Below the pieces are notes generated by a model. The model made no database searches. It was not told the DNA's origin and saw only the letters and a list, made by a program, of their open reading frames with translations. This document shows, in pieces, positions 1 through 12,168 of a stretch of 64,000 bases of DNA (positions are counted from its first letter, which is position 1; every line of letters starts with the position of its first letter). The translations under genes and the position numbers were made by a program. Source of the DNA: Dryococelus australis (lineage: Eukaryota > Arthropoda > Insecta > Phasmatodea > Phasmatidae); the NCBI GenBank assembly GCA_029891345.1, contig CM056994.1:143676457-143740456 (forward strand), written 5' to 3'.

Positions 1-477
1 GCTTCGAAAACAGCAAGGCTAACGAAACTTGTCAGATGATTAAACAGATGTACAGTTTCACCATTAGCCGCAGTATTGCGTTTATGAGGCACCAACGCTT
101 TGCGCAGGAGATAATATGTTTGGAGGGCACTGAGCGTATTTGTTGGTCATGAAAGAGCGGAAGTAAAATAAAAAGTGAATAAGTGGCAACGTTGCTGGTT
201 TCCACCTCACCAAAACGGTAAACGATCTTGCATATACTCTAATTCGGAATAATTTATTTTTTACGGTTTGTCAGTTGAAACTGCTCCATCCGGAATCTGT
301 AGAAAAAAATCACTAATTCATGAGTTTAAAAAAAATCTACTAATTCAAGCAGTAGAAAACCGGTTATTTTTAGTTGGATAATAAATAAACCACAGAACAT
401 TCCTATGTGATGTAAGATAGGTACAATTTATTTTGTCGCAGAATACAAATATTGTCTACACAAAAACGTTTTTGGAT

Positions 478-565
478 TTGGTTGGACTCGAACCTCCGCC
501 CATAAAGCAAAGCATGCTGAAGCTTTCATGATGAGCCATATCAACTGCCCTACTTTACCAATGCT
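478..565 (-). other. tRNA-like module, left arm of PAL-A
   Basis: Read on the minus strand it has a B-box-like GGTTCGAGTCCAACC near 485-500 and a weak A-box-like segment upstream (about 545-560). It lies at the mirror position of the better preserved copy at 1340-1412. I see a tRNA-derived promoter relic and not a functional tRNA. Confidence 0.5.
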
Positions 566-1339
566 AAACGTGTACTGATGTTATGGGTACTGAACTACAA
601 AATGTAATGTCAAATATTGCTGTAACTTTCGTGACGTGAAAGTATTTCTTGTTGTCGAAATATATAGATTTTCTGCGCAAGTACATGTCTTTGCAAAGTT
701 CGAAAGTCAATCTATCTTTAGTTTAGTTCGAATTCTGTGTTTTAAATTATAAATGTGGTGGATTTAATGTACGAGGTTGTCGATATCCACTAGTATCCGT
801 CATTTTACAATGCAACGAGACACTACAGATTTAAACGGTTATTTTTAGTGACAGATAGATCAGTGATAATTTTACTGATTCGATAGTGAGGTGATTCAAT
901 AAAAACAGTAGATTTACACCAACAAATGTTTTGTGGTCTACAAGGTAACAGATCAAATAATGAGTAAACAAAAAATTTGATAAACTGTTGCATTGTTTCT
1001 CACTTTCCACTTTCTACCTATCACAGTTATTACTAGTCAATCTGTCTCTTCAAAATAACAGTTTCATCCTGTAAAATATCGTTGCATTGCAAAATGGCAG
1101 ATACATGGAAAACACCGACAACACCGTTAAAACTACTATATTTCTCTTTTAAGCGCACAATCTGAACTAAACTTAACTTAGAATTACTTTCGAGCCTTAC
1201 AACAAAATGTGCCTACGTACTCATAGGCCTAATATTTGTATATTTCGACAACATGAAGTACTTTCACATTACGAAACAGAGCTCTGTTCGCCAGTGTAAG
1301 TTTGTTACTACGCAAATGCAAGACTCTTTGTTTCAGTGT

Positions 1340-1412
1340 AAAAATGGCAGAGTTGGTAGAACGTCAGTCACAAGAAATGGTGTTACGTTTTGGTGTGGCG
1401 GTTCGATACCAA
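1340..1412 (+). other. tRNA-like module with A and B boxes, right arm of PAL-A
   Basis: TGGCAGAGTTGG fits the Pol III A-box consensus TRGCNNAGYNGG, and GGTTCGATACC about 50 bp downstream fits the B-box consensus GGTTCGANNCC. The spacing is that of a tRNA gene. The T-stem and acceptor stem do not pair well by eye, so this is a tRNA-derived Pol III module, as in SINEs, and not a working tRNA gene. Confidence 0.6.
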
Positions 1413-1665
1413 CCACTTCCGAAATTTCCTTATATATGATAATTTTGTTTTGCGACAAAATAATTGTACTTAATGTATTTCAAACCGTAATGTACGTTTC
1501 GTCATTGTGATTGGTATTAATCGACTATAAATAACTGTTTTAATACTGTTTTATTAGTGTATTTAATTTAACCGAAGAGATAAATAGTTTTATTTTTCTA
1601 CTGATTCCGGATGCAGCAGTTTCATCTGACAATCAGAAAAATAACTGATTCCGATTTAGAGTGTA

Positions 1666-2379
1666 AGCAGTCAAGTTTATCCATGGAACGTACAAAATCA
1701 TTGTATTGTTAATATAATAATAGTCTATTAACTAATATATTAAAATATATTTCCAAAGACAAAACAAATACAAAATTGAAACTTCCGATAAGAGACCATG
1801 CTTGTTCACTCGTGATAACGTCATCTTTGTAATGAAAGTATCCACTTCTATTTGCCATTCAATACATAATTTTAATTTTCCTAACATATCTCTGTGATGC
1901 AACGAGTGAAGACTCAGTCCCATGTCGAAGTTTTCAGGAACACGTGTTTATTCTAAAAGGTTTGCTAAAGATTAAAACACTTGTTTACTTAATAATGAAA
2001 ATTTTTTTCCCTAACGGCTTTCAAGGTTCGTTTTTTAAGACCCTTTAGTTCAATTTTAATTGAACTGGTAATTAACATAATATTCCTACTGCTTAACATC
2101 CAGGTAAACCGATGATTGTGTCGTCAGCTGGCTTAACATATTTACATGCAAATGAAACCAATTTTGAAAACAGTTCCTGTTAAAACACACAGCCAATTTC
2201 GCTGACTAAGTAGGTTCTGGAACGTTCCTTTCTTTGGGTACTTCAGTTAAAGCACTAACGTTATTAGCATTACAAATCATTGTTTCCATGAGCACCATCA
2301 TTTCATGCTCTAAAACTCTTGCAATAAATGAGCCAATTAAAACGTTATGAATAATAAAATATATCCCTAAAGAGTTCCT
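1666..2379. other. No gene seen
   Basis: AT-rich sequence with only short, low-complexity open frames. I see no protein family, TIR or RNA structure here. Confidence 0.5.
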
Positions 2380-2747
2380 TTCGACGAGAAATTGTGACTT
2401 GGGCGAGAGTAAGGGGACGAGACGGATGCCACGACCGAGGCAAGACAAAGCGAAAAGAAGCGTAAATTACATTCAGCGACCAGGCGAGCGGAAGTCAACG
2501 CGCGGCTGGGCTTGCGGGATGTGCCTCTGCGCGTGCAATTGTGCTCGAGCTGGGGGGAAAATTTCACGATGATAATGGACGAAAGGTCTGGCCTTCGGCG
2601 GAGAACAAGGGCAGCTCGACCTGAGAGTATAACACCGTGTTTACTCGGCACTTGCGTCCGGACTTTCCGCCATTGATATGTTAAAAAATGGCTCAAAATC
2701 AATGAAATGTTTAACAAAGATTTATTTTGAAGGAAGTTGGCCATCAC
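2380..2747 (-). other. GC-rich island with a 126-codon minus-strand open frame of unknown nature
   Basis: About 280 bp here (2380-2660) are strikingly GC- and CpG-richer than all surrounding DNA. The minus strand from 2747 down to 2367 is open for 126 codons and encodes an Arg/Ser-rich protein with no motif I recognise; a second minus-strand frame overlaps its 3' part. The length of the open frame may only reflect GC content. It could be a fragment of a repeat, a degraded gene exon or a transposon end. I cannot choose between these. Confidence 0.3.
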
Positions 2748-2999
2748 AAAGCTTTACTAATAATTAGAACCCATAAAAGGAATTAAAGCAATGATAATCA
2801 CTAAAATGTAAGATAGGGATGATTTCAAAGTAAATACCTGTTTAACACATAGGTTATTCCCCCTTGAGAAAGATAGAAGATACCAGTTAACTAAACGGCT
2901 CTTCTGTAATTTTTTTTCCATAGAACTGTCATTCCGTTCATTTACACTGTTGTTGTGTTACCCAATTTTTGTGCATACTAAGCAAATTTTTTGTATGCA

Positions 3000-4538
3000 A
3001 GTAGTGGCTGCGAACCGTTACTAGTACAGAATGACTTCAAGTTACCTTTGACCATGATGTACATGCACTTGTATGCACTTTGAATGCACTTTTTATACAC
3101 CTCGCACTACGACAAGAATTCAAGAATTGCAAAAATGACATTACAGTTGCACATGCACTTTGGTGCACATGCACGTCTGGTGCAATGCACTCCTTGTCCC
3201 TGGTTAGATTTCCGGTTAGAGAGATTAGGGTACTGAGTTCAATTCCCAGATAGGGTGATATTTTTTTTGTTTTCCTAACCCCTTGGGCTTTCTGGGATTG
3301 CCAGTGGGCAGATTAACAACGGGTTCGATTCCTGGACAGGGCACTTCCAGTATTGGGTTCCATTCCCGGGAAGAAATTTTTTTTGTTTTGGGTTAGATTC
3401 TCAGACAGGGCACTTAATTTTTTTATTTGTTATTGCTCAAACACACATGTTTTCTCTTCAGCAGCTGGAGAGAGAATTATGTGTTGATCCATCGTGTACT
3501 GGTTCACAAATAGGGAAGGGAAAAGGAGTGGGGAGGGAGAAATGCATTCTTGTGCTATCACACGTGTTGTCTCGTCGGTAGTTGGAGAGAGATTGGCATG
3601 TGTAGCTGGGAATTGTGGAGGGGTAATGCAGTTGAATAGGGAAATGCATAAGTTTTATGTAATTAGATTATATAAGTAAATAAGATAATCATACAATTGC
3701 ATAATTAACAAACACCCTAAATGAATATTTAATAAGTATGCACTTGTGTAATCGCACAATTTGCAATTACGCAACTGTACAATCACCCATTCCGTACATA
3801 TCATCTCCCTAAGACAGTCAGCTTTCTAATGACCTGAGATTGCATATATCAATAATTTTCACCCACAGGCGAAATAACGGATACTTGTAAGATGTGCAAT
3901 GACATCACACTGAACATGTTGATGCAAGTCCTAACAAGTCAGCATACATACAAAGTAATTTTATTGGTTTATATTATTTAAGGTGGGTGTTTTTTGATTA
4001 ACTGATACAACTCCTCGCACACTTTAGAAGAATGATGAAATCACTTCATCACCCATCAAGAACAAATATATGTGTTTGTATAACAAATAATAATAAACTA
4101 AAAAGATTATTTAAATGTAATAAAATACTATACACAAATAGTATTTACATACTGACTCAAGGACCATACAGTATAATTAGAACTTTTTAATCTGTAATGA
4201 GTATTTTATCGAGAGTTTTTGCTTAATATATATCCGCATGCAGGTAGTATTGGTATAAAGGAGCTAAAACTAAGTACCACCGACTGATCAAACACAATGA
4301 ATAAGGTTGAAAGAAAACTGCAGTATCGATGAGATACATCTTGCTTCATATCATGTCAAGGATACTTAGAGTTTATTAGTATAAGATATTAACATGTGAA
4401 ATTAACATTTAGATAATGTACAAATACCAAGAATAATTACAACATAAGTACGCATCCTACCCGAACTGCTCTTAACTCCCAACTGGCCAAAGTTTTTATA
4501 TTATGTACAACTTATATGCATACCATGTTGTAATTTAT
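3000..4538. repeat. PAL-B left arm, outermost piece
   Basis: Pairs in inverted orientation with 39186-41819. Its first 150 bp contain repeated TGCACTT/TGCATAC motifs seen mirrored at 41690-41760. At 3200-3420 lie several tRNA-like B-box units. The 1.15 kb duplication seen in the right arm is absent here. It ends where the copia LTR begins, at a position corresponding to about 39186 in the right arm. Small open frames at 3458-3679 fall in both orientations of the arm and do not look coding. Confidence 0.75.
3200..3425 (+). repeat. Tandem tRNA-like B-box units, PAL-B left arm
   Basis: Repeated variants of GGGTTCGATTCCTGGACAG, GAGTTCAATTCCCAGATAG and GGTTCCATTCCCGGGAAG occur at spacings of roughly 40-90 bp. 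GGTTCGATTCC is the exact Pol III B-box core. The mirror array is at 41490-41640. Confidence 0.55.
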
Positions 4539-4730
4539 GTCTGTGCAAACAAATGTAATTACAGCAACTCAGAATTTTTTTTCACCTTTCCTACCTCTAA
4601 ACAACCCTAATTTATGTACTTGCTGCTTTTATTTGTTCTAACATGTGTTCTATAGAGTTGTTTACTATTACTGAAATATAGTACCGTACAGTTAGCTTTT
4701 TTGTATCATTAAATTTAATTAAACTGAACA
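4539..4730 (+). repeat. copia 5' LTR
   Basis: Starts TGTCTGTGCAAACAAATG and ends near AAACTGAACA. It aligns throughout with 8722-8914, sharing CAAACAAAT-TAATTA-AGCAACT, TTCCTAC and TATTACTGAAAT blocks. A primer-binding site was not identified with confidence in the following AGTTATGGGTGTGG. Confidence 0.75.
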
Positions 4731-4879
4731 AGTTATGGGTGTGGCATGCAGTTTTGTGTTAATGAGCAAGTGTTGCTAGTATTAATCTAGTTTGACTAAG
4801 TTTTTAACTTTCTCATAACTTGTGCTTTTCATGTTCCTTTGTGTGATAAGAAAGTTTCCAGGGTTGTTATAGTTTAGTG

Positions 4880-5640
4880 CGATGGTCAATCCAACTGGAT
4901 GGATTGCAAATTGCAGGTAAGGATTCAACTGAATCTACATGGAGTTAAGAAAACATTTTACGATGAAAGTACGTATCCAGAAAATCGGCAACATGAAAGA
5001 TAAGGATCATCAGCACCTTGTGGCAGCGGCAGATAAGCTGGAATATTTGGCTCCAAATATTACCGTCTCTTCTCTAGGCAATTCATTATCACGTCCACAA
5101 ACACCAAAGAAAAGTGGGACAAACTGCATGGCGTGTTTGAACAACAAACTGAACAGAGGCAGGGCCGATTATTAAACAATTTTTTCGGTATAAAAGAATA
5201 AGATTCTGCCGAAAGTGTTGCTAACCATATTGCCAAACTGGAAAAAACTTTGGTTTGAAATTTCAGATGAAACTTGGAAGACAGATAAAGTAAAATTTCC
5301 TGCATATCTTTTTCTCAATAGGATATTAAATATTATGCCTTCAGATTATTATGAGTTTATTAATGATTGAGAATCTGTTCCCAGAGTGCAAATGACTATA
5401 AGACTTCTTCAGGAAAAACTTTGTTTAGTTGAAATGAGGCTAGATGAGAGAGGGGGAGAACGAACTGTGTTAATATCTCATCTGTAGCCTTCTTTGCAAT
5501 ACAAAAGCCAAAGTCTCAATTTCCCCAAACTATAAACAAGTAAAACAATAAGGACAAGATGAGTGACAACAAGTATGAATTGAAGTGCTTTGGTTGTTGT
5601 CACACAGGAAGAATTTAAAGAAGGATTGTACCAAAGATGG
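4880..5640 (+). pseudogene. copia gag relic with zinc knuckle
   Basis: Translation in shifting frames gives a copia-type Gag. A region like the UBN2/Gag core at about 5180-5460 contains an ILNIMPSDYYEF segment, the counterpart of the family's I-L-x-x-L-P-x-x-Y motif. A single CCHC-like knuckle starts KCFGCCHTGRI at about 5580-5612. The first open stretch begins at ATG 4939. At least two stops and frameshifts interrupt it. Confidence 0.65.
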
Positions 5641-5722
5641 AAAGGCAAAACAAACAGGTGAACATTCTGAGAATACTTATTTTTATGAGGTATCCAGTAA
5701 TTTGTGTTAGCTAGATCCACGA

Positions 5723-8715
5723 ATGCTTTGGATAGCAGACACAGGTGCCACTCAGTATATGACAATGAGAAAGGATTGGTGCTCGACTTATGAATCCTTT
5801 TCTGAAGTCAAGTTTGTACAAGTTGGGAATGGACAAACATTGAAGGCCCTTGGAAAAAGAAATATTAACACTGGAATGTTTGACAAAGGAAACTGGTTTA
5901 AGGGTTACCTAGGAGATGTGTGGTTCATCCCAGATGTAAGCAAAATTTGTTATCTGCCACTTAAGCTCTTGAGAGAGGCTATAATTCTTCCTTAAACAAT
6001 AAACATTTTTGTCTGTTTAGAAATGGCGTCCTTGTAGTGCAGTCTACTGGTGCAAATGATTTATTTACTGTGGAAATAAGAGTCGTTTCCATCCCTTCTG
6101 CTGAAGTTCAATTAGTTCTGAAAAGTGATATCTTTCTCTGGCATGAGAGACTTGGTCACAAAATATAATATTGATATCTAAATTCTTGAAACAAAATTAA
6201 ATAAATATTCCATCTGATTGTGATTTGTATCTGTTTGGTGCCTGCTTGGTTGGGAAAATGCATAGACTGAGTTTTTGTGAAAGACAGAAAAACGTATCAG
6301 CCCTTCGCCCCTTCCACCAAGAACGAATAAATGATGATTTGTGTAGTCTAATGCCAACAAGTTCTATTGATGGCAGTAAGTATTTTGTAGACTTCAATGA
6401 TAAGTTTTTAAAATACAGAACAGTATTTTTTTAAAACCAAAATCTGAATTCAAGGATAACAAAAATCATTTTCGGCTGCTGTAAAAACCATTGGTCTCAC
6501 AGTTAAATAGCTACTGACTAACAATGGAGGGGAGTTTCTAAATCAAAATATCCAGAAGTTAAGTGAGGACTCGGGGCTTTATCATCGTATTAGTATGCCT
6601 TATACCATTCTACAGAATGGTGCTTCTGAGAGAGAAAATTGTACTCTCTTAGAGTTGGCCAGAACAAGGTTGCATTCCGCATAGTTACTGGAGACATTGT
6701 GGGCAGAGGCAGTTATGACAGCATCATATGCCGTTAATAGAACTGGTTTTCTTTAGTTGACTGGAAAACTCCATTTGAATTGGTGTTATGAAAGATAATG
6801 TCGATTGGTCATCTTAAAGTGTTTGTAACTGAGTGTTTTGTTCACATTCGGAAGAAAATGGGGACAAATTTTGACAAAAAGGCCAGGAACGGATATTGAG
6901 TGGGATACTCTGGAGGATGCCGAATATGGATACAAGAGTACCCTGAGGTGATCCAGTTTATGAATATTCTTGTCAAGGAAGAAGAAAGTTCGACAGCTAC
7001 TTTTCTTTAAATTGTGTCTTATGATGAAACTAAAAGAGACTATGAGGAGAAGAAAGGAGCCTAACGTGAACAATCTCTCACAATGAAACTTAATATTAGA
7101 AACTTTGAGATAGAACTGGATGCCAAGGACCTACAAGGATGGAATATTATGCCTTGTCAGCAAACTGTGGTGATAAACCCGCATCATTTGTTCAAGCTGT
7201 TGGTTGTGATGAGGCTGAGCAGTTGTGGCAGGCTATGCAAGAGAATGGGTGCCTTGGCAACAAATGAAACTTGGGATTTGGTTGATTTGCCCCAGAATAG
7301 GGAAGCTATTTCCAATCGTTGGGTGCTGAAGATCAAGAGGACACCCAATGTAGAAATAGAGTGCTACAAAGCCCACCTTGTTACGAGGGGCTTTACTGAA
7401 GAGCAAGGTGTAGAATTTTAATGAAAGTTTTTGCCCTGTTGCTCGGTTTGATACAATAAAAGCCCTTCTTAGCATCACAGATTTTGAAATGTATGACCTT
7501 GGTCAGTTGGATGTTCAAACAACCTTTCCTTATGGCAAGCTGACGGAGAAGGTTTACATGCAACAACCTGAGGGCTTTGACATTGGTAGCGGTCGAGTAT
7601 TCAAACTTAATAACAGCCTTTATGGGTTGAACCAGTCCTCACGCTGTTGGAACCAGCATTTTGTTGAGTTTATGTACTCTGAGCAAATGGGGTCGATTAA
7701 TGCAGACCTCTGTCTTTTTATCAGAGAGTGTTCTGATGGGCGCAATTTGATGATAGTAATCTACTGTTATGATGGCTGTATCATTGGAGACAAGGATAAA
7801 ATCCAAGAGTTTCTGTCAATGTTAAATAAGGAACTAAAAATAACCACTGGGAATTTGTAAAATCTTGTTTGGGATGTAGATCGTCAGAATGGAGAACCAT
7901 TCGATTTTTTGTGCATAAAGGAGTCCTACACAAATAACTTCCTCTCTCGATTTCGAATGGAGGAGGCAATCCCAGCCTTGACAACTACTGAAATGAAGAT
8001 AAGAGATGAAGATGATGACCCACCATTGGATAGCATTGTTCCATGCAGAGAAGCAGTTAGGGGTTTACTACATTTAACTATGACCACACACCCTGATCTG
8101 TAATTCACTGTAAGTACAGTTTCTGAGGTTTTGGAACACCGAAAACGATTAGACTGGACTGCTGTAAAGCATATATTTCCCTATTTGTCTGGAACTGGTG
8201 ACTATGGGCAGTTATAATGAAGTTATGCGCCACCAGCTTTTAGTTGTTTTTTTTTTTTTACTCGGACTTTGCCAATGATGAGAAAACCCGCAAGATCAAA
8301 AATTTGAGTAATCATATCCTTCTGTGGAGGAGTCATAACCTCGCTAAGTAGTTAACACGCTACCACTGTCCTTTGTACCACAGAGACAGAATATATTGCT
8401 GCTTGTGAAGCCACTATAGAAATTGTGTGGGTTAATCGCTTGTTCATTGAACTATCGAGCATCAAGTTGACACCGACATTATTCTTCGACAACAGGAGCA
8501 CTATTCGCTTAATAATGAATTATAAATTCCGTCGGACTAAGTATGTGGAGGTCAGATTTCATTATTTAAGGGACAAATACATAGGTGGAGAATTAATCTT
8601 GGATAATGTACCTACTGGTCAAGAATTTGCTGACATCATCACAAAGGGCTTGCCAAGTGGATCTTTTCTGAATTATCGGGATTACTTGGGAGTGTTGTGT
8701 TTTATACCGGGGGGG
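5723..8715 (+). pseudogene. copia pol relic: protease, integrase, reverse transcriptase, RNase H
   Basis: The domains follow in order. Aspartic protease LWIADTGATQYMT is at 5724-5762. The integrase zinc-binding start FLWHERLGHK is at about 6136, and the integrase core with NGGEFLNQN is at about 6524, followed by an E-R-E-N segment. Reverse transcriptase runs about 7200-8100, with SNRWVLKIKR and QLDVQTTFPYGKL. The catalytic Y-V-D-D box is altered to CYDG at about 7765. RNase H, starting with a T-E-T-E-Y-I-A segment, is at 8380-8700. Multiple stops and frameshifts break it. Order integrase before RT identifies copia over gypsy. Confidence 0.85.
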
Positions 8716-8721
8716 GGGGAG
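8709..8721 (+). promoter_or_regulatory. copia polypurine tract
   Basis: A near-perfect run of G followed by AG lies directly against the TG that opens the 3' LTR. This is the position expected for plus-strand priming. The G run is unusually long, possibly by later slippage. Confidence 0.7.
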
Positions 8722-8914
8722 TGTTGATGCAAACAAATTTAATTAAAGCAACTTTGAATTTGTTTTACATTTCCTACTTATATGCAACATTAATTTATAA
8801 ATACTTATTGCTTTACTTTGTTTTACATGTGCTGTCTGGAGCTGTTCCTTATTACTGAAATTTAGAATTGAAAAGTCCCCTTTTCTGTGTCATTTTCGTT
8901 TATTAAACTCAATA
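8722..8914 (+). repeat. copia 3' LTR
   Basis: Starts TGTTGATGCAAACAAAT immediately after the polypurine tract and ends near ATTAAACTCA, after which PAL-B left-arm sequence resumes. By eye about 75% identical to the 5' LTR, which implies an old insertion. Confidence 0.75.
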
Positions 8915-9662
8915 GTAAACACACTATAGAACAAACACTTAAACCATATACCCATCCACTATTTATCTCAGTTTGCCTACATCTATCGTGCTGCGATCAT
9001 TGCTCCTCTAGCAAGAAACTGCAGTTCGTCGAATGACAAGCAACTACCTAATTCCACCCACCCTTCCTACACCGTGTCTTCATCTTTCAATGTGAAAACG
9101 ATGCTCTCCATGACCCCGAAAAGATACAGGTGAGTTAGTTAACTGGAAACGCCACACAAAATTTGTCTTCGCAATTACCATATCACAAACTCTTATCACA
9201 TGTATGTAAAAATGTCTATTTGATAAATATCTTGTTTCAAAAATAAATTTTTCAATTCATTAGAGAGTAATAATATTTTTTGAAAAAAAAAAATTACATA
9301 GTTAAAACATTTTAAAAAGTAATTAAATGTCTTACACTTAACTAAAATACACTTTTCCCCAGATATGCTCCAGAATCCAGATTTCGCAATATTGATTTAG
9401 ATTAAAGATTAAATATGATTTTAATTTACCTAATTTCCATAACATTTAGAAATCTAAGAATAATTTTACAAATTCTCATCGAAACTTACTACGATTTTGA
9501 ACCTTCCTTTATCTCCCAACGAGAATGAGCTGTTTTAAAGGAACAGTTCGTTGCGACAAAGTTAAAACATATACACTGAAATATTCCTAATTCAACACAA
9601 ACGAGTGTAGATACATTTGTACTATTCATTCTATGTTGAAATCCTAGAGAGGGTGAATATGC
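8915..9662. repeat. PAL-B left arm, second piece
   Basis: Inverted counterpart of about 38450-39180. Shared blocks include CACCCTTCCTAC, ATACAGGTGAGTT and ATACACTGAAATATTCCTA. The CAGGTGAGT string is a perfect splice-donor consensus conserved in both arms (about 9130; minus-strand of about 38965), but no exon can be recognised around it. The last six bases, ATATGC, are repeated after PAL-C. Confidence 0.75.
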
Positions 9663-10562
9663 TTTTACCGTTTTACTAAATGCATGTCAATTTAAATTTA
9701 ACATCGTGTAAATAACATTTTTATATTAATCAAGAATAGTTTAAAAACTAAGAGAGAACACGTTCTCCTCCAAAATCTTCCTTAGAGGTAGCTATTTATA
9801 CCACAGTGTAGAAATTACATCTCGAATGATATCCGTGAGGACGGCCAATCGCAGTGTAAAGAAGAGCTTTAGCAACCCAACCCACATGCGCAAATTACAC
9901 TTCACAGTGCGATGTTGTAATTGGAAACCTTTTTTTGAAACACTCATAATTCTTACGCAACTCGTCCAAGACACATCTCCCTGCGCAAATGTCTCAACAG
10001 GCGAATAACTCCATTAAAAATGATCTCATATATACTTACGTAAACATTATCACAAAATTACAATTAAAATTTCCATGCGCATATTTAATAAACTTGTAAA
10101 ATATGTAAAACTTTTGACTTTTAAATCATTTCTGTCTATCTTGATACATGACAACATTTAAAATAAATTAAATCTCATCACACTACAATTCCCGTTAACA
10201 TATGAACCAATATTGCAAAGGTAAGAAGTAATTGTCTGTTCTTACCAAACATTTTCATTCCCTTACAAAACTCTGCAACCAACCAATTTTCGTTTGTGAA
10301 CATAAACCGAGACATACCCTATCAATCTGTTTTTGGTCAAATGTTTTCTATACCAAAAAATTCAGAACTCGCCCCATGCTAGCAACATCAACTCAAGCCA
10401 TTCTCATAACATTATTCCCTCACAAGAACTTTTAGTGTAAATCCTGCAGGGCGGACTGTAAACATACATCCATCCGACAAAACCTGTGTGTAAAAGTTAA
10501 CAACCAGCTCTCCTTTCATATATAATGCAGCCTTAAATCGTTATACATAGGAATACATATTT

Positions 10563-10594
10563 CACACACACATACACACATATGTATACACACA

Positions 10595-10669
<75 letters not shown>
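10563..10669. repeat. (CA)n-(TA)n microsatellite
   Basis: A CA-rich stretch is followed by an uninterrupted TA run of about 50 bp. It lies in the PAL-C left arm near the point corresponding to the Tc1 insertion in the right arm, so this is an arm-specific expansion. Confidence 0.9.
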
Positions 10670-10672
<3 letters not shown>

Positions 10673-11689
10673 AACCCGTGAAAAAACTAACACTGAGGCA
10701 TTAACCTTCACCACAAATTAACAAATATTTTTCGAAATGCATTTCGGTTGTAAACCCACTCACAATTTCGCAAGAATATTTGTGTCCACCAGTATGTCAC
10801 ACCCAATTAATATTTTTTTGTTGCCCTCTCAATTTTCAAAGTAAAGAAAATTTCCAAGCATACTTTATACACTGATAAAGAGTTTGTGTTTTTTCTTTTC
10901 TAAAGTAGAAGCCAAATCCATATTCTAACCACGGCTCATTAAGGATACAAATTGGAAATAAATAGACATTTCCTTAATCCACTAACATTTTTATAAACAA
11001 ACGAAGACGTTATGTAACTCGGTATAGTTTCAGTTGAGTAATTCCTGGAACAAACACTTAATTCAAGTCAAAAAATTCTGCGATTATGATTAAAGTTTAT
11101 ATAATATGGCTCAGATTGAAATTAAACCGATTGTCAAGGCCTTGTAAGAGTAAATGTGCAACATCTCATACCATGCAGATATGCAATCAAACAAACTCTA
11201 TGTAGCTGGCGATTAAGTTTACTGCAACATTATCGTTCATGAGAACATAAATTTCCCATATCAAGCTACTCCTTCTCACATAGTACATCAGTTTTGATAC
11301 AAATTCACTTTATATTGTGAATTTTCTTCTAAGGAACGCACATGCAAATTATAACTTAACAGACTATGATGTTGTATCCAAAGGCTATAATGCTATTGTT
11401 TCCTCTGGGGATCATGTGTTTTTCACTGAAAACACCTAAGATATTGATTTTACCAATCATTATTTGTAAACACACACAAAAACATAGTTAAATTATTACC
11501 TAAACATTAATAATTTCGTGAAGTAAGTAACATACAAGGTCAAAATTTTCATATATGAAAACCATCTCCAGGGAAATAAACTATTTTTTTAAGGAAGCAA
11601 TGTTACACGAAAAAAAAAGAATAACTTTCTTAAAGAACGCTTCTCATAAATATTTTTACACACAATAAATGAAATACATATATCTTCGT

Positions 11690-11870
11690 TGTATATCATG
11701 CGAAGGCAATTTACACACGTACTCGGAAGAACGTGAGTTCGAATCCCCTCCAAAAATCTCCATAATTATTTATTTTCCTCTAATGGTTTACCAATTAACT
11801 CCGGGTGAATGCCGTGATGTCTACATACCACAAATCATACCATGTTTCCATAGCAGAGCAAATAAAGTTA
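11690..11870 (+). mobile_element. SINE-like unit in PAL-C left arm
   Basis: A B-box-bearing head (GAGTTCGAATCCCCTCC) is followed about 80 bp later by ACTCCGGGTGAATGCCGTGATG. This is the same body motif as in the SINE at 60088-60310 (ACTCCAGGCGAATGCTGGG). The homologous unit sits at the mirror position of the right arm (about 15780-15975). Confidence 0.6.
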
Positions 11871-12098
11871 ATCACTCCCATCTCGCAGAGGGGTTTGATA
11901 GAATGTTAATCCCACAAAATGTGCATATGTGCTTAGTAAAAATTGTAATCATAATGCGAAATGAACATATTTACCATCCTCGCAAATATTTTGCCTTCGT
12001 AGCAGACATTTTGAACAATCCTAGAAATTTTTTATTCAAATTACAAGCAAATACATTTAAAGATAGGTGAAAATATTTACAAACAGTCACACACATAT

Positions 12099-12099
<1 letters not shown>

Positions 12100-12160
<61 letters not shown>

Positions 12161-12168
12161 ACACGCAA
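12100..12168. repeat. (CA)n microsatellite
   Basis: An almost pure CA repeat of about 60 bp in the PAL-C left arm. The translated Cys/Val-rich open frame across it is an artefact of the repeat. Confidence 0.95.

Larger units (their letters stand above)
233..1665. mobile_element. PAL-A: 1.4 kb palindromic non-autonomous TIR element
   Basis: The ends are inverted copies. The left starts TATACTCTAATTCGGAAT and the right, read on the minus strand, starts TACACTCTAAATCGGAAT; both continue into TGTCAG-TGAAACTGC and CATCCGGAATC-GTAGAAAAA. Matching does not stop at a short TIR: it continues inward almost to the centre, through shared TACAATT-ATTTTGTCGCA, GTTGTCGAAATATA and TGCAACGA blocks. The left arm is about 233-900, the right about 1015-1665, and the loop about 115 bp. 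Each arm carries a tRNA-like module. No transposase is encoded, so it would depend on another element. No target-site duplication is clear. The superfamily is unknown; a second, poorer copy of the same termini lies at 43448-44360. Confidence 0.75.
4539..8914 (+). mobile_element. Degenerate Ty1/copia LTR retrotransposon inserted in PAL-B
   Basis: The element is about 4.4 kb with LTRs of about 192 bp at both ends and gag and pol relics in the copia order: protease, integrase, reverse transcriptase, RNase H. The insertion boundary is confirmed independently. The right arm of PAL-B reads straight through the equivalent point (about 39182-39191) with no element, joining the sequence that flanks the left LTR (CATACCATGTTGTAAT) to that flanking the right LTR (TAACA...GAACAAA). 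All frames carry several stops, so it is inactive. Confidence 0.9.

Noticed and set aside
1340-1412. Functional tRNA gene
   Set aside because: A and B boxes are good, but T, D and acceptor stems do not pair adequately; it is mirrored in a mobile element, as expected of a tRNA-derived module.
3200-3425. CRISPR-like spaced repeats
   Set aside because: Units are diverged, irregularly spaced B-box sequences in a eukaryotic element; no cas genes and no uniform repeat-spacer pattern.
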